Part shown: in pieces, positions 1 through 9,704 of the stretch
Numbering within the stretch: position 1 is the stretch's first letter
How the letters are laid out: every line of letters starts with the position of its first letter
Source: Streptomyces griseoloalbus
GTDB taxonomy: Bacteria > Actinomycetota > Actinomycetes > Streptomycetales > Streptomycetaceae
Reading direction: 5' to 3'
DNA length: 64,000 nucleotides
Assembly (NCBI GenBank): GCA_014650015.1
Contig: BMUD01000015.1
Coordinates: 62,001 to 126,000, forward strand
Notes under the pieces: generated by a model
The model's input: only the letters and a program-made list of their open reading frames with translations
What the model was told of the DNA's origin: nothing
Database searches by the model: none
Program-made: the position numbers and the translations under genes

Positions 1-2439
1 GACGCCGCCACCGGCGGAGTTCAGCGGGAGCCACACCACCCGGTCGGGCATCTCGGTGATCTGCAGGGGCAGCTCGACCGTTCCCGCGGTCCCGGTCACC
101 GCCAGCGGGTCGCCGTCCTTGACGCCGACCTCGGCGGCCGTGGCGGCCGACACGCGCGCGTGGGCGGCGTGCCGGGTACCGGCGAGCGCCTCGTCGCCCA
201 CCTGCAGCAGCCCCTGGTCGAGCAGCAGCCGGTGCCCGGCGAGCACCGCCTCCCCGACGGCCGGCCGGGGCAGGGCGCCCGCGGTCTCCAGCGGGTCGGT
301 GGCCAGGGGGCCGTCCCAGGTGCCGAGCCGGTCGAGCTCCGCGCGGACCGTGCGCAGATCCGGCAGTCCCAGGTGGACGTCCATGGCGTCGGCCAGCATC
401 TGCAGCACGCGCGCGTCGGTGGGCGCGAGACGCCGGGTCATCTGGTCGGGCTTGAGCGCCGCCTCGAAGAGACGGACCCTGCCCTCCCAGTTGAGGAAGG
501 TGCCGGCCTTCTCGGCGACCGCGGCGACGGGCAGGACCACGTCGGCGAGCTCGGTGACCTCGCTGGGCCGCAGCTCCAGCGAGACCACGAACCCGGCCTC
601 GGCGAGTGCCGCACGCGCGCGTGCCGGGTCGGGCAGGTCGGTGACCTCCACGCCCGCGACCAGCAGCGCCTGGAGCTCGCCGCGTGCCGCCGCCTCGACG
701 ATCTGTCCGGTGTCACGGCCGTAGCGGTGCGGCAGTTCGGCGACGCCCCAGACGGCGGCGACCTCCTCACGCGCGCGCGGGTCGGTCGCCGGGCGTCCGC
801 CCGGCAGCAGCGACGGCAGCGCGCCCGCCTCGACGGCGCCCCGCTCCCCGGCCCGGCGCGGGATCCACACCAGCCGGGCACCGGTCGCGGCGGCGCTGCG
901 TACGGCCGCGGTCAGGCCGCCCCGTACGGCCGCCAGCCGCTCGCCGACGACGATCACCGCGCCCTCGGCCCGCAGCGCCTCGGCGGCCCTGGCCCCGTCG
1001 CCCTCCAGGCCGACGCCGCTCGAGAGCGCGTCCAGCCATTCGGTCTCGGTGCCGGGAGCCGCCGGCAGCAGCGTGCCGCCGGCCTTCTGAAGACCGCGCG
1101 TGGCGTGCGTGGCCAGGGCGAAGGTCCGCTGTCCGTGCCCGCGCCGGGCCTTGCGCAGCCGCAGGAAGACGCCGGGCGCCTCCTCCTCGGACTCGAACCC
1201 GACCAGCAGGACGGCCGGCGCCTCCTCCAGCGCGGTGTACGTGACGCCCGTACCGTCGAGATCACGGCCGCGGCCCGCCACCCGCGCGGCGAGGAAGTCG
1301 GCCTCCTCACCGCTGTGCACGCGCGCGCGGAAGTCGATGTCGTTGGTATCGAGCGCCACGCGGGCGAACTTGCTGTAGGCGTAGGCGTCCTCGACGGTGA
1401 GCCGGCCGCCGGTCAGGACACCGGTGCGGCCGCGCGAGGCCAGCAGCCCCTGGGCGGCGATCTGCAACGCCTCCGGCCAGGACGCCGGTTCGAGGTCGCC
1501 CTCCGGGTTGCGCACCAGTGGCGTCTCGAGCCGGTCCCGCTGCTGGGCGTACCGGAACGCGAAGCGTCCCTTGTCGCAGATCCACTCCTCGTTGACCTCG
1601 GGGTCGTGCGCGGCGAGCCGTCGCATGACCTTGCCGCGCCGGTGGTCGGTGCGGGTGGCGCAGCCGCCGGAGCAGTGCTCGCACACCGACGGCGACGAGA
1701 TCAGGTCGAAGGGGCGGGAACGGAACCGGTAGGCGGCCGAGGTGAGCGCGCCGACCGGGCAGATCTGGATGGTGTTGCCGGAGAAGTACGACTCGAAGGG
1801 ATCGCCCTCGCCGGTGCCGACCTGCTGGAGGGCGCCCCGCTCGACCAGCTCGATCATCGGGTCGCCCGCGATCTGGTTGGAGAAGCGGGTGCAGCGGGCG
1901 CACAGCACGCACCGCTCGCGGTCGAGCAGCACCTGTGTGGAGATCGGGACGGGCTTTTCGTAGGTGCGCTTCTTGCCCTCGAAGCGCGATTCGGCGTGGC
2001 CGTGCGACATCGCCTGGTTCTGCAGCGGGCACTCGCCGCCCTTGTCGCAGACCGGGCAGTCCAGCGGGTGGTTGATGAGCAGCAGCTCCATCACACCCTT
2101 CTGGGCCTTCTCCGCGACCGGCGAGGTGAGGTGGGTCTTGACCACCATCCCGTCGGTGCAGGTGATGGTGCAGGAAGCCATGGGCTTGCGCTGGCCCTCG
2201 ACCTCGACGATGCACTGGCGGCAGGCGCCGGCCGGGTCGAGGAGCGGGTGGTCGCAGAACCGGGGGATCTCGATGCCGAGCTGTTCGGCGGCCCGGATCA
2301 CCAGGGTGCCCTTGGGCACGCTGATCTCGGCGCCGTCGATCGTCAGCGTGACGAGGTCCTCGGGCGGGACCGCCGCCTCTCCACCTCCGGAGGAGCGCTC
2401 GCCCGCGGCGGAGCCGCTTGTGGACTGCTGAACGGTCAT
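1..2439 (-). CDS. nuoG: NADH-quinone oxidoreductase subunit G (3' end outside window)
   Basis: This is the iron-sulfur subunit of complex I that relays electrons from NuoF towards the quinone arm on the cytoplasmic side. The visible part is about 813 residues and has no stop before the left edge, so the C-terminus is missing. The N-terminus carries the 2Fe-2S ferredoxin cysteines ([15 protein letters not shown] and a later C in MASC), then [13 protein letters not shown], then a 4Fe-4S set in [10 protein letters not shown], then the CEHCSGGC motif that opens the molybdopterin-oxidoreductase-like domain. The ATG at 2439 overlaps the nuoF stop (ATGA), which fixes the start and implies translational coupling. 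It is the last visible gene of nuoABCDEFG; later nuo genes should follow to the left. Confidence 0.96.
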   Translation of the reverse strand, partial: MTVQQSTSGSAAGERSSGGGEAAVPPEDLVTLTIDGAEISVPKGTLVIRAAEQLGIEIPRFCDHPLLDPAGACRQCIVEVEGQRKPMASCTITCTDGMVVKTHLTSPVAEKAQKGVMELLLINHPLDCPVCDKGGECPLQNQAMSHGHAESRFEGKKRTYEKPVPISTQVLLDRERCVLCARCTRFSNQIAGDPMIELVERGALQQVGTGEGDPFESYFSGNTIQICPVGALTSAAYRFRSRPFDLISSPSVCEHCSGGCATRTDHRRGKVMRRLAAHDPEVNEEWICDKGRFAFRYAQQRDRLETPLVRNPEGDLEPASWPEALQIAAQGLLASRGRTGVLTGGRLTVEDAYAYSKFARVALDTNDIDFRARVHSGEEADFLAARVAGRGRDLDGTGVTYTALEEAPAVLLVGFESEEEAPGVFLRLRKARRGHGQRTFALATHATRGLQKAGGTLLPAAPGTETEWLDALSSGVGLEGDGARAAEALRAEGAVIVVGERLAAVRGGLTAAVRSAAATGARLVWIPRRAGERGAVEAGALPSLLPGGRPATDPRAREEVAAVWGVAELPHRYGRDTGQIVEAAARGELQALLVAGVEVTDLPDPARARAALAEAGFVVSLELRPSEVTELADVVLPVAAVAEKAGTFLNWEGRVRLFEAALKPDQMTRRLAPTDARVLQMLADAMDVHLGLPDLRTVRAELDRLGTWDGPLATDPLETAGALPRPAVGEAVLAGHRLLLDQGLLQVGDEALAGTRHAAHARVSAATAAEVGVKDGDPLAVTGTAGTVELPLQITEMPDRVVWLPLNSAGGGV

Positions 2440-3788
2440 GCGTTCACCTCCGTACGGTGGTCGGCCCAGGCCGTGGACCTGGCCGGGTCGAAGGGGCAGC
2501 CCCGGCCCGTGATGTGCTGCTCGTACTCCTCGCGGAAGTACTTGAGCGAGGAGAAGATCGGCGAGGCGGCGCCGTCGCCGAGGGCGCAGAAGGACTTGCC
2601 GTTGATGTTGTCGGCGATGTCGTTCAGCTTGTCGAGGTCGGACATCCGTCCCTTGCCGGCCTCGATGTCGCGCAGCAGCTGCACCAGCCAGTACGTGCCC
2701 TCGCGGCAGGGCGTGCACTTGCCGCAGGACTCGTGGGCGTAGAACTCGGTCCAGCGGGTGACGGCGCGCACGACGCAGGTCGTCTCGTCGAAGCACTGCA
2801 GGGCTTTGGTGCCGAGCATGGAACCCGCGGCGCCCACTCCTTCGTAATCAAGAGGGACGTCGAGGTGCTCGTCGGTGAACATCGGCGTCGAGGAGCCGCC
2901 CGGCGTCCAGAACTTCAGCCGGTGACCCGGGCGCATCCCGCCGCTCATCTCCAGCAGCTGGCGCAGCGTGATGCCGAGGGGCGCCTCGTACTGGCCGGGG
3001 CCGGCGACGTGGCCGCTGAGGGAGTAGAGCGTGAAGCCGGGGGACTTCTCGCTGCCCATCGAGCGGAACCATTCCTTGCCCCGGTTCATGATGGCGGGAA
3101 CCGACGCGATCGACTCGACGTTGTTCACCACAGTCGGGCAGGCATAGAGGCCCGCGACAGCGGGGAAGGGGGGACGGAGCCGCGGTTGACCCCGGCGGCC
3201 TTCGAGCGAGTCGAGCAGTGCGGTCTCCTCACCGCAGATGTACGCGCCCGCGCCCGCGTGCACGGTGAGTTCGAGGTCGAGTCCGCTGCCCAGGATGTTC
3301 TCGCCGAGGAAGCCGGCCTCACGGGCCTCGCGCACGGCCTCGTGCAGCCGCCGCAGCACGGGGACGACTTCACCCCGCAGATAGATGAAGGCGTGGGACG
3401 ACCTGATGGCATGACAGGCGATGACGATGCCCTCGATGAGGCTGTGCGGGTTCGCGAAGAGGAGCGGAATGTCCTTGCACGTTCCGGGTTCCGACTCGTC
3501 GGCGTTGACAACAAGATAGTGAGGCTTGCCGTCCCCCTGGGGGATGAACTGCCACTTCATCCCCGTCGGGAAGCCGGCGCCGCCGCGCCCGCGCAGACCG
3601 GACTCCTTGACGTACGCGATGACGTCGTCCGGTGGCATGGCGAGCGCCTTGCGCAGCCCCTCGTACCCCTCGTGCCTCCGGTAGACGTCCAGCGTCCAGG
3701 ACTCGTCCTCGTCCCAGAAGGCCGACAGCACGGGTGCGAGCAGCTTCTGTGGGCTCATGTCCTTGAGTTCGGGTGCCAAGGTCATCAC
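2436..3788 (-). CDS. nuoF: NADH-quinone oxidoreductase subunit F
   Basis: This is the NADH- and FMN-binding subunit of complex I, where NADH is oxidised. It has 450 residues, a normal length. The glycine-rich nucleotide/FMN motif [11 protein letters not shown] lies at residues 66-76, a second conserved stretch contains [15 protein letters not shown], and the 4Fe-4S ligands are in [12 protein letters not shown] plus the later Cys in SFCALGDG. The chosen start is the GTG at 3788. It overlaps the nuoE TGA (GTGA) and is followed directly by an ATG, so translation could begin at either codon. The downstream end overlaps the nuoG start by 4 bases. No anomalies are seen. Confidence 0.97.
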   Translation of the reverse strand: MMTLAPELKDMSPQKLLAPVLSAFWDEDESWTLDVYRRHEGYEGLRKALAMPPDDVIAYVKESGLRGRGGAGFPTGMKWQFIPQGDGKPHYLVVNADESEPGTCKDIPLLFANPHSLIEGIVIACHAIRSSHAFIYLRGEVVPVLRRLHEAVREAREAGFLGENILGSGLDLELTVHAGAGAYICGEETALLDSLEGRRGQPRLRPPFPAVAGLYACPTVVNNVESIASVPAIMNRGKEWFRSMGSEKSPGFTLYSLSGHVAGPGQYEAPLGITLRQLLEMSGGMRPGHRLKFWTPGGSSTPMFTDEHLDVPLDYEGVGAAGSMLGTKALQCFDETTCVVRAVTRWTEFYAHESCGKCTPCREGTYWLVQLLRDIEAGKGRMSDLDKLNDIADNINGKSFCALGDGAASPIFSSLKYFREEYEQHITGRGCPFDPARSTAWADHRTEVNA

Positions 3789-4645
3789 TCCCCCTCCTCG
3801 GCGACGGGTCCCGACGAGTGGGACGGGTCGGAGGCCGATGTGTCCTGCGGCGCGTCGTGCGAGCTGAGGTGTTCCGTCGGTGACGGCTCGTGCGGCGGGG
3901 CGTCCCGGGGTGCCTCACCACGCGGGTGCACCACACGCGCGGGTGCGGCCTCCCCCTTGGCCAGCTTCAGGCCGATCAGGGAGGCGGGTCCCGCGCTGCC
4001 GGTGGCCTCGACGGCGCCGTCCCGCTCGTCGGGGAAGCCGGCCAGGATGCGGGCGGTCTCCTTGAAGGTGCACAGGGGCGCACCGCGCGTGGGCGCGACC
4101 GGGCGGCCGGCGCGCAGGTCGTCGACCATGCGCTTGGCGCTGTCGGGGGTCTGGTTGTCGAAGAACTCCCAGTTGACCATCACCACGGGCGCGAAGTCGC
4201 AGGCCGCGTTGCACTCGATGTGCTCCAGGGTGACCTTGCCGTCGTCGGTGGTCTCGCCGTTGCCGACGCCCAGGTGCTCCTGGAGCTCCTCGAAGATCGC
4301 GTCGCCGCCCATGACGGCGCACAGGGTGTTGGTGCACACCCCGACCTGGTAGTCACCGCTCGGCCTGCGCCGGTACATGGTGTAGAAGGTGGCGACCGCG
4401 GTCACCTCGGCCGTGGTCAGGCCGAGCATGTCCGCGCAGAACCGCATGCCGGTGCGCGTGACATGGCCCTCCTCCGACTGCACGAGGTGCAGCAGGGGCA
4501 GAAGGGCGGACCGGGAGTCCGGGTAGCGGGCGATGACCTCGCGCGCGTCGGTCTCCAGCCGGGCCCGGACGTCGTCCGGGTAGGCGGGTGCGGGCAGTTC
4601 GGGCATGCCCAGGCTGACGCCCCGCTCGGAAGAAGAGGTGGTCAC
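3785..4645 (-). CDS. nuoE: NADH-quinone oxidoreductase subunit E
   Basis: This is the thioredoxin-fold 2Fe-2S subunit that works with NuoF and NuoG in the NADH-dehydrogenase arm. It is 286 residues from the GTG at 4645, which overlaps the nuoD stop in a GTGA. The 2Fe-2S ligands are visible as CTNTLC and, further on, CNAAC in [10 protein letters not shown]. The fold core runs to about residue 210. The remaining 75 residues are a low-complexity Pro/Ser/Asp-rich tail (DEPSP-like, ending PVAEEGE), longer than in enterobacterial NuoE and probably disordered. An internal ATG 13 codons downstream is an alternative start, but the overlap favours the GTG. Confidence 0.95.
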   Translation of the reverse strand: MTTSSSERGVSLGMPELPAPAYPDDVRARLETDAREVIARYPDSRSALLPLLHLVQSEEGHVTRTGMRFCADMLGLTTAEVTAVATFYTMYRRRPSGDYQVGVCTNTLCAVMGGDAIFEELQEHLGVGNGETTDDGKVTLEHIECNAACDFAPVVMVNWEFFDNQTPDSAKRMVDDLRAGRPVAPTRGAPLCTFKETARILAGFPDERDGAVEATGSAGPASLIGLKLAKGEAAPARVVHPRGEAPRDAPPHEPSPTEHLSSHDAPQDTSASDPSHSSGPVAEEGE

Positions 4646-6018
4646 CGGTCGACGCCTCCCATCACGGGGTCGATGGACGCGACGGCGACGATGACGTCGG
4701 CGACCTGGCCGCCCTCGCACATCGCCGCCATGGCCTGCAGGTTGGTGAAGGACGGGTCGCGGAAGTGGACCCGGTAGGGGCGGGTGCCGCCGTCGGAGAC
4801 GACATGCACCCCGAGCTCGCCCTTGGGTGACTCGACCGCCGCGTACGCCTGTCCCGGCGGGACGCGGAAGCCCTCGGTGACCAGTTTGAAGTGGTGGATC
4901 AGGGCCTCCATGGAGGTGCCCATGATCTTCTTGATGTGGTCGAGGGAGTTGCCCAGTCCGTCCGGTCCCAGGGCGAGCTGGGCGGGCCAGGCGATCTTCT
5001 TGTCGGCGACCATGACCGGCCCGGGCCGGAGCCGGTCCAGGCACTGCTCGACGATGTGCAGCGACTGCCGCATCTCCTCCAGCCGGATCAGGAACCGGCC
5101 GTAGGAGTCGCAGGTGTCGGCGGTCGGGACCTCGAAGTCGTACGTCTCGTATCCGCAGTACGGCTGCGCCTTGCGCAGGTCGTGCGGCAGACCGGTGGAG
5201 CGCAGGATCGGGCCGGTGGCGCCGAGGGCCATGCAGCCGGCCAGGTCGAGGTAGCCGACGTCCTGCATGCGGGCCTTGAAGATGGGGTTCCCGGTGGCGA
5301 GCTTGTCGTACTCCGGGAGGTTCTTCTTCATCTTCTTCACGAACTCGCGGATCTGGTCCACCGCGCCGGGCGGCAGGTCCTGCGCGAGTCCGCCGGGGCG
5401 GATGTACGCGTGGTTCATCCTCAGGCCCGTGATGAGCTCGTAGATGTCGAGAATGAGTTCACGATCACGGAATCCGTAGATCATGATCGTGGTGGCGCCC
5501 AGCTCCATGCCGCCGGTGGCGATGCACACCAGGTGGGAGGAGAGCCGGTTGAGCTCCATCAGGAGCACCCTGATGATCGAGGCCCGGTCGGGCACCTGGT
5601 CCTCGATGCCGAGGAGTTTCTCGACCGCGAGGCAGTACGCCGTCTCGTTGAAGAACGGCGTCAGGTAGTCCATGCGCGTCACGAACGTGGTGCCCTGGGT
5701 CCACGTCCGGTACTCGAGGTTCTTCTCGATGCCGGTGTGGAGGTAGCCGATGCCGCAGCGGGCCTCGGTGACCGTCTCGCCGTCGATCTCCAGGATCAGA
5801 CGGAGCACGCCGTGGGTGGACGGGTGCTGCGGGCCCATGTTGACGACGATGCGCTCGTCGTCGGCCCGGGCCGCGGTCTGGACGACCTCGTCCCAGTCGC
5901 CACCGGTGACGGTGTAGACGGTGCCTTCCGTCGTCTCCCGGGGGGACGCCATCGAGGAGGTGGTCCCGGAGGGACTCGACGAGGTGTGGTGGCCGGGCGA
6001 CGGGTGGGGAGTGCTCAC
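4642..6018 (-). CDS. nuoD: NADH-quinone oxidoreductase subunit D
   Basis: This is the 49-kDa-type subunit that helps form the quinone-reduction site of complex I with NuoB. It has 458 residues from the GTG at 6018, which overlaps the nuoC stop (GTGA). The quinone-site signature [15 protein letters not shown] is intact near the N-terminus, as are the [13 protein letters not shown] and YLTPFFNE blocks. The first 30 or so residues are Ser/Pro/His-rich and poorly constrained; an internal ATG at 5952 would remove 22 of them. The sequence ends DPVMGGVDR, as is typical for the family. Confidence 0.97.
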   Translation of the reverse strand: MSTPHPSPGHHTSSSPSGTTSSMASPRETTEGTVYTVTGGDWDEVVQTAARADDERIVVNMGPQHPSTHGVLRLILEIDGETVTEARCGIGYLHTGIEKNLEYRTWTQGTTFVTRMDYLTPFFNETAYCLAVEKLLGIEDQVPDRASIIRVLLMELNRLSSHLVCIATGGMELGATTIMIYGFRDRELILDIYELITGLRMNHAYIRPGGLAQDLPPGAVDQIREFVKKMKKNLPEYDKLATGNPIFKARMQDVGYLDLAGCMALGATGPILRSTGLPHDLRKAQPYCGYETYDFEVPTADTCDSYGRFLIRLEEMRQSLHIVEQCLDRLRPGPVMVADKKIAWPAQLALGPDGLGNSLDHIKKIMGTSMEALIHHFKLVTEGFRVPPGQAYAAVESPKGELGVHVVSDGGTRPYRVHFRDPSFTNLQAMAAMCEGGQVADVIVAVASIDPVMGGVDR

Positions 6019-6791
6019 GAGTACGACCTCCGCTGGTCCGGAGCCGGGATCTGGGCGCCCTTGTACTCGACGGGGATGCCGCCGAGGGGATAGTCCTTGC
6101 GCTGTGGAAAGCCCTGCCAGTCGTCCGGCATCATGATCCGCGTCAGGGCCGGGTGACCGTCGAAGACGATGCCGAAAAAGTCGTACGTCTCGCGCTCGTG
6201 CCAGTCGTTCGTCGGATAGACCGAGAACAGCGACGGGATGTGCGGGTCGCTGTCGGGCGCGCTGACTTCGAGGCGGATCAGCCGGTTGTGGGTGATCGAG
6301 CGCAGGTGGTACACGGCGTGCAGCTCGCGGCCCTTGTCGTTCGGGTAGTGCACGCCACTGACGCCGGTGCACAGCTCGAAACGCAGGGCCGGGTCGTCGC
6401 GCAGGGTGAGGGCGACCTGGACCAGGTGCTCGCGTTCGATGTGGAAGGTGAGTTCGCCTCGGTCGACGACCGTCTTCTCGATGGCGTTGCCGGGGAGCAG
6501 GTCCTGCTCCTCCAGTGCGCCCTCCAGTTCGTCGGCGACCTCGTCGAACCAGCCGCCGTAGGGGCGGCTCGCCGGTCCCGGGAGCCGGACCGAGCGGACC
6601 AGCCCGCCGTAGCCGGAGGTGTCGCCGCCGTTGTTGGCGCCGAACATGCCGCGCTGGACGCGGATCTCCTCGCCGCCCCGGCCGCGCTGGCCAGGGAGGT
6701 TCTCGGCGGAGAGCTCCTTCTCGGGGTTCACGCCGTCCGCGTCACCCGCGGTGTTGTTCGCGTCACCCGGCGTGTTGTTCGCGTCGCTCAT
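6015..6791 (-). CDS. nuoC: NADH-quinone oxidoreductase subunit C
   Basis: This is the 30-kDa-type subunit of the peripheral arm of complex I. It has 258 residues. The first 60 form an Asn/Gly/Asp-rich extension with a short repeated unit ([14 protein letters not shown]). The conserved domain follows and contains the family signature [17 protein letters not shown] and, near the end, QRKDYPLGG. The ATG at 6791 overlaps the nuoB stop (ATGA). NuoC is separate from NuoD here, not fused as in enterobacteria. Confidence 0.96.
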   Translation of the reverse strand: MSDANNTPGDANNTAGDADGVNPEKELSAENLPGQRGRGGEEIRVQRGMFGANNGGDTSGYGGLVRSVRLPGPASRPYGGWFDEVADELEGALEEQDLLPGNAIEKTVVDRGELTFHIEREHLVQVALTLRDDPALRFELCTGVSGVHYPNDKGRELHAVYHLRSITHNRLIRLEVSAPDSDPHIPSLFSVYPTNDWHERETYDFFGIVFDGHPALTRIMMPDDWQGFPQRKDYPLGGIPVEYKGAQIPAPDQRRSYS

Positions 6792-7342
6792 CGCAGCAGC
6801 CCCTTCATCTCGATCGTGGGCAGGGCCTTGAGCGCCGCCTCCTCCGCCTCGCGGGCCGCCTCCTCGGCGTTCACGCCGAGTTTGGAGCTCTGGATCTTCT
6901 GGTGGAGCTTGAGGATGGCGTCCATCAGCATCTCGGGGCGGGGCGGGCAGCCGGGGAGATAGATGTCGACCGGGACGATGTGGTCGACGCCCTGGACGAT
7001 CGCGTAGTTGTTGAACATGCCGCCCGAGGAGGCGCAGACCCCCATGGAGATCACCCACTTGGGGTTCGGCATCTGGTCGTAGACCTGCCGGAGCACGGGC
7101 GCCATCTTCTGGCTGACCCGCCCGGCGACGATCATGAGGTCCGCCTGCCGCGGCGAGCCCCGGAAGACCTCCATACCGAAGCGCGCCAGGTCGTAGCGGC
7201 CGGCGCCGGTGGTCATCATCTCGATGGCACAGCAGGCGAGGCCGAACGTGGCGGGGAAGACGGACGACTTGCGTACCCAGCCCGCGGCCTGCTCGACGGT
7301 GGTCAGCAGGAATCCGCTCGGCAGCTTTTCTTCGAGTCCCAT
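6788..7342 (-). CDS. nuoB: NADH-quinone oxidoreductase subunit B
   Basis: This subunit carries cluster N2, the last iron-sulfur centre before the quinone. It has 184 residues. The tandem cysteines are visible in [11 protein letters not shown], with the other ligands in [16 protein letters not shown] and [10 protein letters not shown]. The ATG at 7342 has the sequence [10 protein letters not shown] after it. A 13-base gap separates it from nuoA, and it overlaps nuoC by 4 bases. The C-terminal 40 residues are Ala/Glu-rich, as often seen in actinobacterial NuoB. Confidence 0.97.
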   Translation of the reverse strand: MGLEEKLPSGFLLTTVEQAAGWVRKSSVFPATFGLACCAIEMMTTGAGRYDLARFGMEVFRGSPRQADLMIVAGRVSQKMAPVLRQVYDQMPNPKWVISMGVCASSGGMFNNYAIVQGVDHIVPVDIYLPGCPPRPEMLMDAILKLHQKIQSSKLGVNAEEAAREAEEAALKALPTIEMKGLLR

Positions 7343-7355
7343 GACTAAAGGCCCC

Positions 7356-7715
7356 TCAGTCCCATTCCAGGCCGCCGCGCCGCCATACGTACGCGTACGC
7401 GACGAAGACGGTGAGCACGAAGAGCAGCATCTCCACGAGCCCGAAAATCCCCAGGGCGTCGAAGGTGACGGCCCAGGGGTAGAGGAAGACGATCTCGATG
7501 TCGAAGACGATGAAGAGCATCGCCGTCAGGTAGTACTTGATGGGGAAGCGCCCGCCGCCGGCCGGCGTCGGGGTCGGTTCGATCCCGCACTCGTAGGCCT
7601 CGAGCTTGGCGCGGTTGTACCGCTTCGGACCGATCAGCGTGGCCATGACCACGGAGAAGATCGCAAAGCCTGCCCCGAGGGCTCCCAGTACGAGGATGGG
7701 CGCATACGCGTTCAC
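7356..7715 (-). CDS. nuoA: NADH-quinone oxidoreductase subunit A
   Basis: This is a small membrane subunit of complex I at the junction of the peripheral and membrane arms. It has 119 residues and three predicted transmembrane segments (about residues 6-26, 61-83 and 88-110). The conserved YECGIEP loop and [12 protein letters not shown] segment are present. The start is a GTG at 7715 preceded by a strong GAGGAG ribosome site. It is the first gene of the operon, downstream of a Rex-like operator. Confidence 0.96.
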   Translation of the reverse strand: MNAYAPILVLGALGAGFAIFSVVMATLIGPKRYNRAKLEAYECGIEPTPTPAGGGRFPIKYYLTAMLFIVFDIEIVFLYPWAVTFDALGIFGLVEMLLFVLTVFVAYAYVWRRGGLEWD

Positions 7716-7822
7716 CGCTCCTCGCTCCTCTCAGTCGGCACTGACTGCTGGCGGTTTCCGTTGGACTCACATCCGCCTCATCGGTCCCGCGAACCACGCC
7801 CGCCCCGGCGAAGATCGAGAAC

Positions 7823-7840
7823 ATGTGAAGCAGGTCACAA
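7823..7840 (-). promoter_or_regulatory. Rex-type redox operator upstream of nuoA
   Basis: On the minus strand the site reads TTGTGACCTGCTTCACAT. It matches the published Streptomyces Rex operator (TTGTGAA N4 TTCACAA) at all but two constrained positions. It lies about 108 bases upstream of the nuoA start. A possible -10 element (TAGGAT, 7856-7861) is just upstream of it, so a bound repressor would block transcription. Rex senses NADH/NAD+ and is known to control nuo in S. coelicolor. The assignment here rests on sequence match and context. Confidence 0.75.
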
Positions 7841-8246
7841 GCCCAACCGCTCCGCATCCTATGCCCGTGGGTCTGTGATCTGCGACACGGGGTATTGCAC
7901 AAGCTTTGTGATCTCCACCACCTGACGAAGGATCATGAAGTCGGATGAGCGGCGATCTTCATACGCGAAGCGTTCGCGCGATCACCAAACGTGACAATTT
8001 ACCTCGTCGATGCAGCTCAGAAGGCCCGTCTCCATATCAAGAGGGTTCCCTTGCATGCAAATTGGTGCTGGACCTGATCTCTTGATAAAGGCGCGTTCAC
8101 ACATCAGAGGGGATGCCGGGTGGGATGTGGACGTGTGCACGCGTTCACGAAGTCGCGGCGTCGCGATCCGGCCACCGACCCCCCTCGACCGACCGCCGAT
8201 CCTCCATCGACCGACTGTCGATCCCTCACCGATCGAGAACCGGTCA

Positions 8247-8330
8247 CCCCTCGACGGTCGCCGCTCGCCCCTCGACGGTCGCCGCTCGCCCCTCGACGGC
8301 TGCCACTCACCCCTCGACGGTTGCCGCTCG
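8247..8330. repeat. Four tandem copies of a 21-base unit
   Basis: Units begin at 8247, 8268, 8289 and 8310. The first two are identical, and the last two differ by a few bases. Each begins CCCCTCGACGG and ends in a GCCGCTCG or GCCACTCA variant. The flanks contain further degenerate relatives (CGACCG and GATCC-rich words back to about 8180). Confidence 0.9.
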
Positions 8331-8638
8331 ATGTCGACCGGGGTGCGATCGACCCGCCCGACGCGACGGGGCGGGTAATCGTTCCGTGACCTCCGCCACA
8401 TTCATGAAGGGCGCGCGAGAGGAGGGATTGGCCAATCAACCCAACCGATGGTAAGTGAGGGGCAATTCGGGCGTAACGATGAAAGTACGTGATCACGGGC
8501 CGATCACGGGCGCCCGCAATGTCCGTTACGGCGTCAATAAAGAACGACACGCCCGGGATTCGCACCCTCGATTGAACAACTGTGGCGCAGCACACGTTTC
8601 TTGAAGATATGAAGCAGGCCCTGGTACCGGTTGTTCCC

Positions 8639-9424
8639 ATGTCCCACACCGCTCACATACGCAGCCACCGGAAACCCCGCCGCACCGCGTCGTCCACGAT
8701 CGCGATGCGGGCCGGAGTTGCCGGTGGCGTCCTCAGCACCCTGGCAGTGGCCGGGGCGTCGGGTTCGGCGAACGCTGCCGAGCCGGTGGCGCAGACGCTT
8801 GAACTGCCCACCTTGACGGCAGACCTGGCCGCCCAGGTCGCCCAGTCCGCGGACGCCACCCAGCAGGCCGCCGCGAACTACCAGCTGCAGGCCGAGCGTG
8901 ACGCGGCCGCCGCCGAGGCCGCCAAGGAGGCCAAGGCGGACCTCGCCGAGGCCAAGAAGAAGGCCGAGGCGAAGAAGAAGGCCGCGGAGGAGGCCCGCAA
9001 GGCAGCCGCCGAGCGCGCCACCCTCTCCGCCGCCACCACCACCACCACGACCGCCTCCGTGCCGACCGGCGGCAGCGTCGCGACGGTCATCGCCTTCCTG
9101 CAGGCGCAGGTGGGCGACGCCTACGTCATGGGCGCCTCGGGCCCCAACGCCTGGGACTGCTCCAGCCTGGTCCAGGCCGCGTTCCGCCAGGTCGGCGTCG
9201 ACCTGCCGCGCGTCTCGCAGGACCAGTCGATGGTCGGCACCGATGTCTCGCTGTCCAACCTCCAGGTCGGCGACATCCTGTACTGGGGCGGCAAGGGCTC
9301 CGCCTACCACGTGGGTGTCTACATCGGCGGCGGCCAGTACCTGGACGCCGCCAACCCCTCCAAGGGCGTCGTCATCCAGGACCTTTCGGGCTACCCCGCG
9401 TCGGGTGCCGTGCGCGTGCTCTGA
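8639..9424 (+). CDS. Secreted NlpC/P60 (C40) peptidoglycan hydrolase
   Basis: This is a predicted secreted cell-wall endopeptidase of 261 residues. The ATG at 8639 gives a basic start (MSHTAHIRSHRKPRR), a hydrophobic segment and a likely signal cleavage after SANA. Residues about 60-145 form an Ala/Lys/Glu-rich coiled coil typical of wall hydrolases of this type. The C-terminal C40 domain has the catalytic Cys in WDCSSLVQAAFRQVG (most relatives have DCSG) and the catalytic His in AYHVGVYIGGG. A GTG at 8582 would extend the protein by 19 residues, but the signal-peptide layout favours 8639. The gene stands alone, divergent from nuo. Confidence 0.88.
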   Translation: MSHTAHIRSHRKPRRTASSTIAMRAGVAGGVLSTLAVAGASGSANAAEPVAQTLELPTLTADLAAQVAQSADATQQAAANYQLQAERDAAAAEAAKEAKADLAEAKKKAEAKKKAAEEARKAAAERATLSAATTTTTTASVPTGGSVATVIAFLQAQVGDAYVMGASGPNAWDCSSLVQAAFRQVGVDLPRVSQDQSMVGTDVSLSNLQVGDILYWGGKGSAYHVGVYIGGGQYLDAANPSKGVVIQDLSGYPASGAVRVL

Positions 9425-9446
9425 GCCGCGCCCCCTACGGGCCGAA

Positions 9447-9475
9447 GGGCCGCTGCCCCTCGGAGGCGGCGGCCC
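9447..9475 (+). terminator. Terminator hairpin after the NlpC/P60 gene
   Basis: The arms are GGGCCGCTGCC (9447-9457) and GGCGGCGGCCC (9465-9475), 11 bases with one mismatch. The hairpin lies 22 bases past the stop codon. Confidence 0.55.
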
Positions 9476-9643
9476 TCCCTCATGCGCGCGGCCGGGCGAC
9501 CCGGCAGGACCGCGCACAGCCGGTCAAGATCGCCCGATTGCCCGAATCGTCCCGCTCGTGGGACGGGTTGGCAGTGCCGGCATGCGCCGACGGGACGCCG
9601 TGCAGCCCCGTGACGGCACCTCACGGCTCCCCGCGCAGACGCC

Positions 9644-9678
9644 GACGGCCGGAGTCCGTCCCCCGGACTCCGGCCGTC
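9644..9678 (-). terminator. Strong hairpin after the LASTG surface-protein gene
   Basis: This is a perfect 15-base inverted repeat, GACGGCCGGAGTCCG at 9644-9658 and its complement at 9664-9678, with a 5-base TCCCC loop. It lies 27 bases beyond the stop of the minus-strand gene and could also stop readthrough from the left. Confidence 0.75.
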
Positions 9679-9704
9679 CACAGCGCCGCTCACAGCGGCC
9701 GGCA

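Larger units (their letters stand above)
7716..8638. other. Long intergenic region between nuoA and the NlpC/P60 gene
   Basis: This 0.9-kb stretch separates two divergent genes. I see no convincing protein: the open frames on both strands are low-complexity products of a 21-base tandem repeat. The nuoA side holds the Rex-like operator and an outward-facing CACAA-N3-TTGTG repeat at 7898-7910. The middle holds the tandem repeat at 8247-8330. The hydrolase side has a perfect ATTGGCCAAT palindrome near 8426 and a duplicated GATCACGGG near 8490-8510. I could not recognise a riboswitch. Confidence 0.6.

Noticed and set aside
160-2742. Very long plus-strand open frame
   Set aside because: It is antisense to nuoG and nuoF, which have complete family motifs on the minus strand. 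High GC leaves long mirror frames open.
8010-8378. Small proteins with SPLDGRR-type or RGERRPS-type repeats
   Set aside because: They arise from translating the 21-base tandem repeat on either strand. No ribosome site or conserved protein pattern supports them.
8450-8638. c-di-AMP (ydaO-type) riboswitch before the NlpC/P60 gene
   Set aside because: Such switches precede some actinobacterial wall hydrolases, but I could not find the conserved core here.
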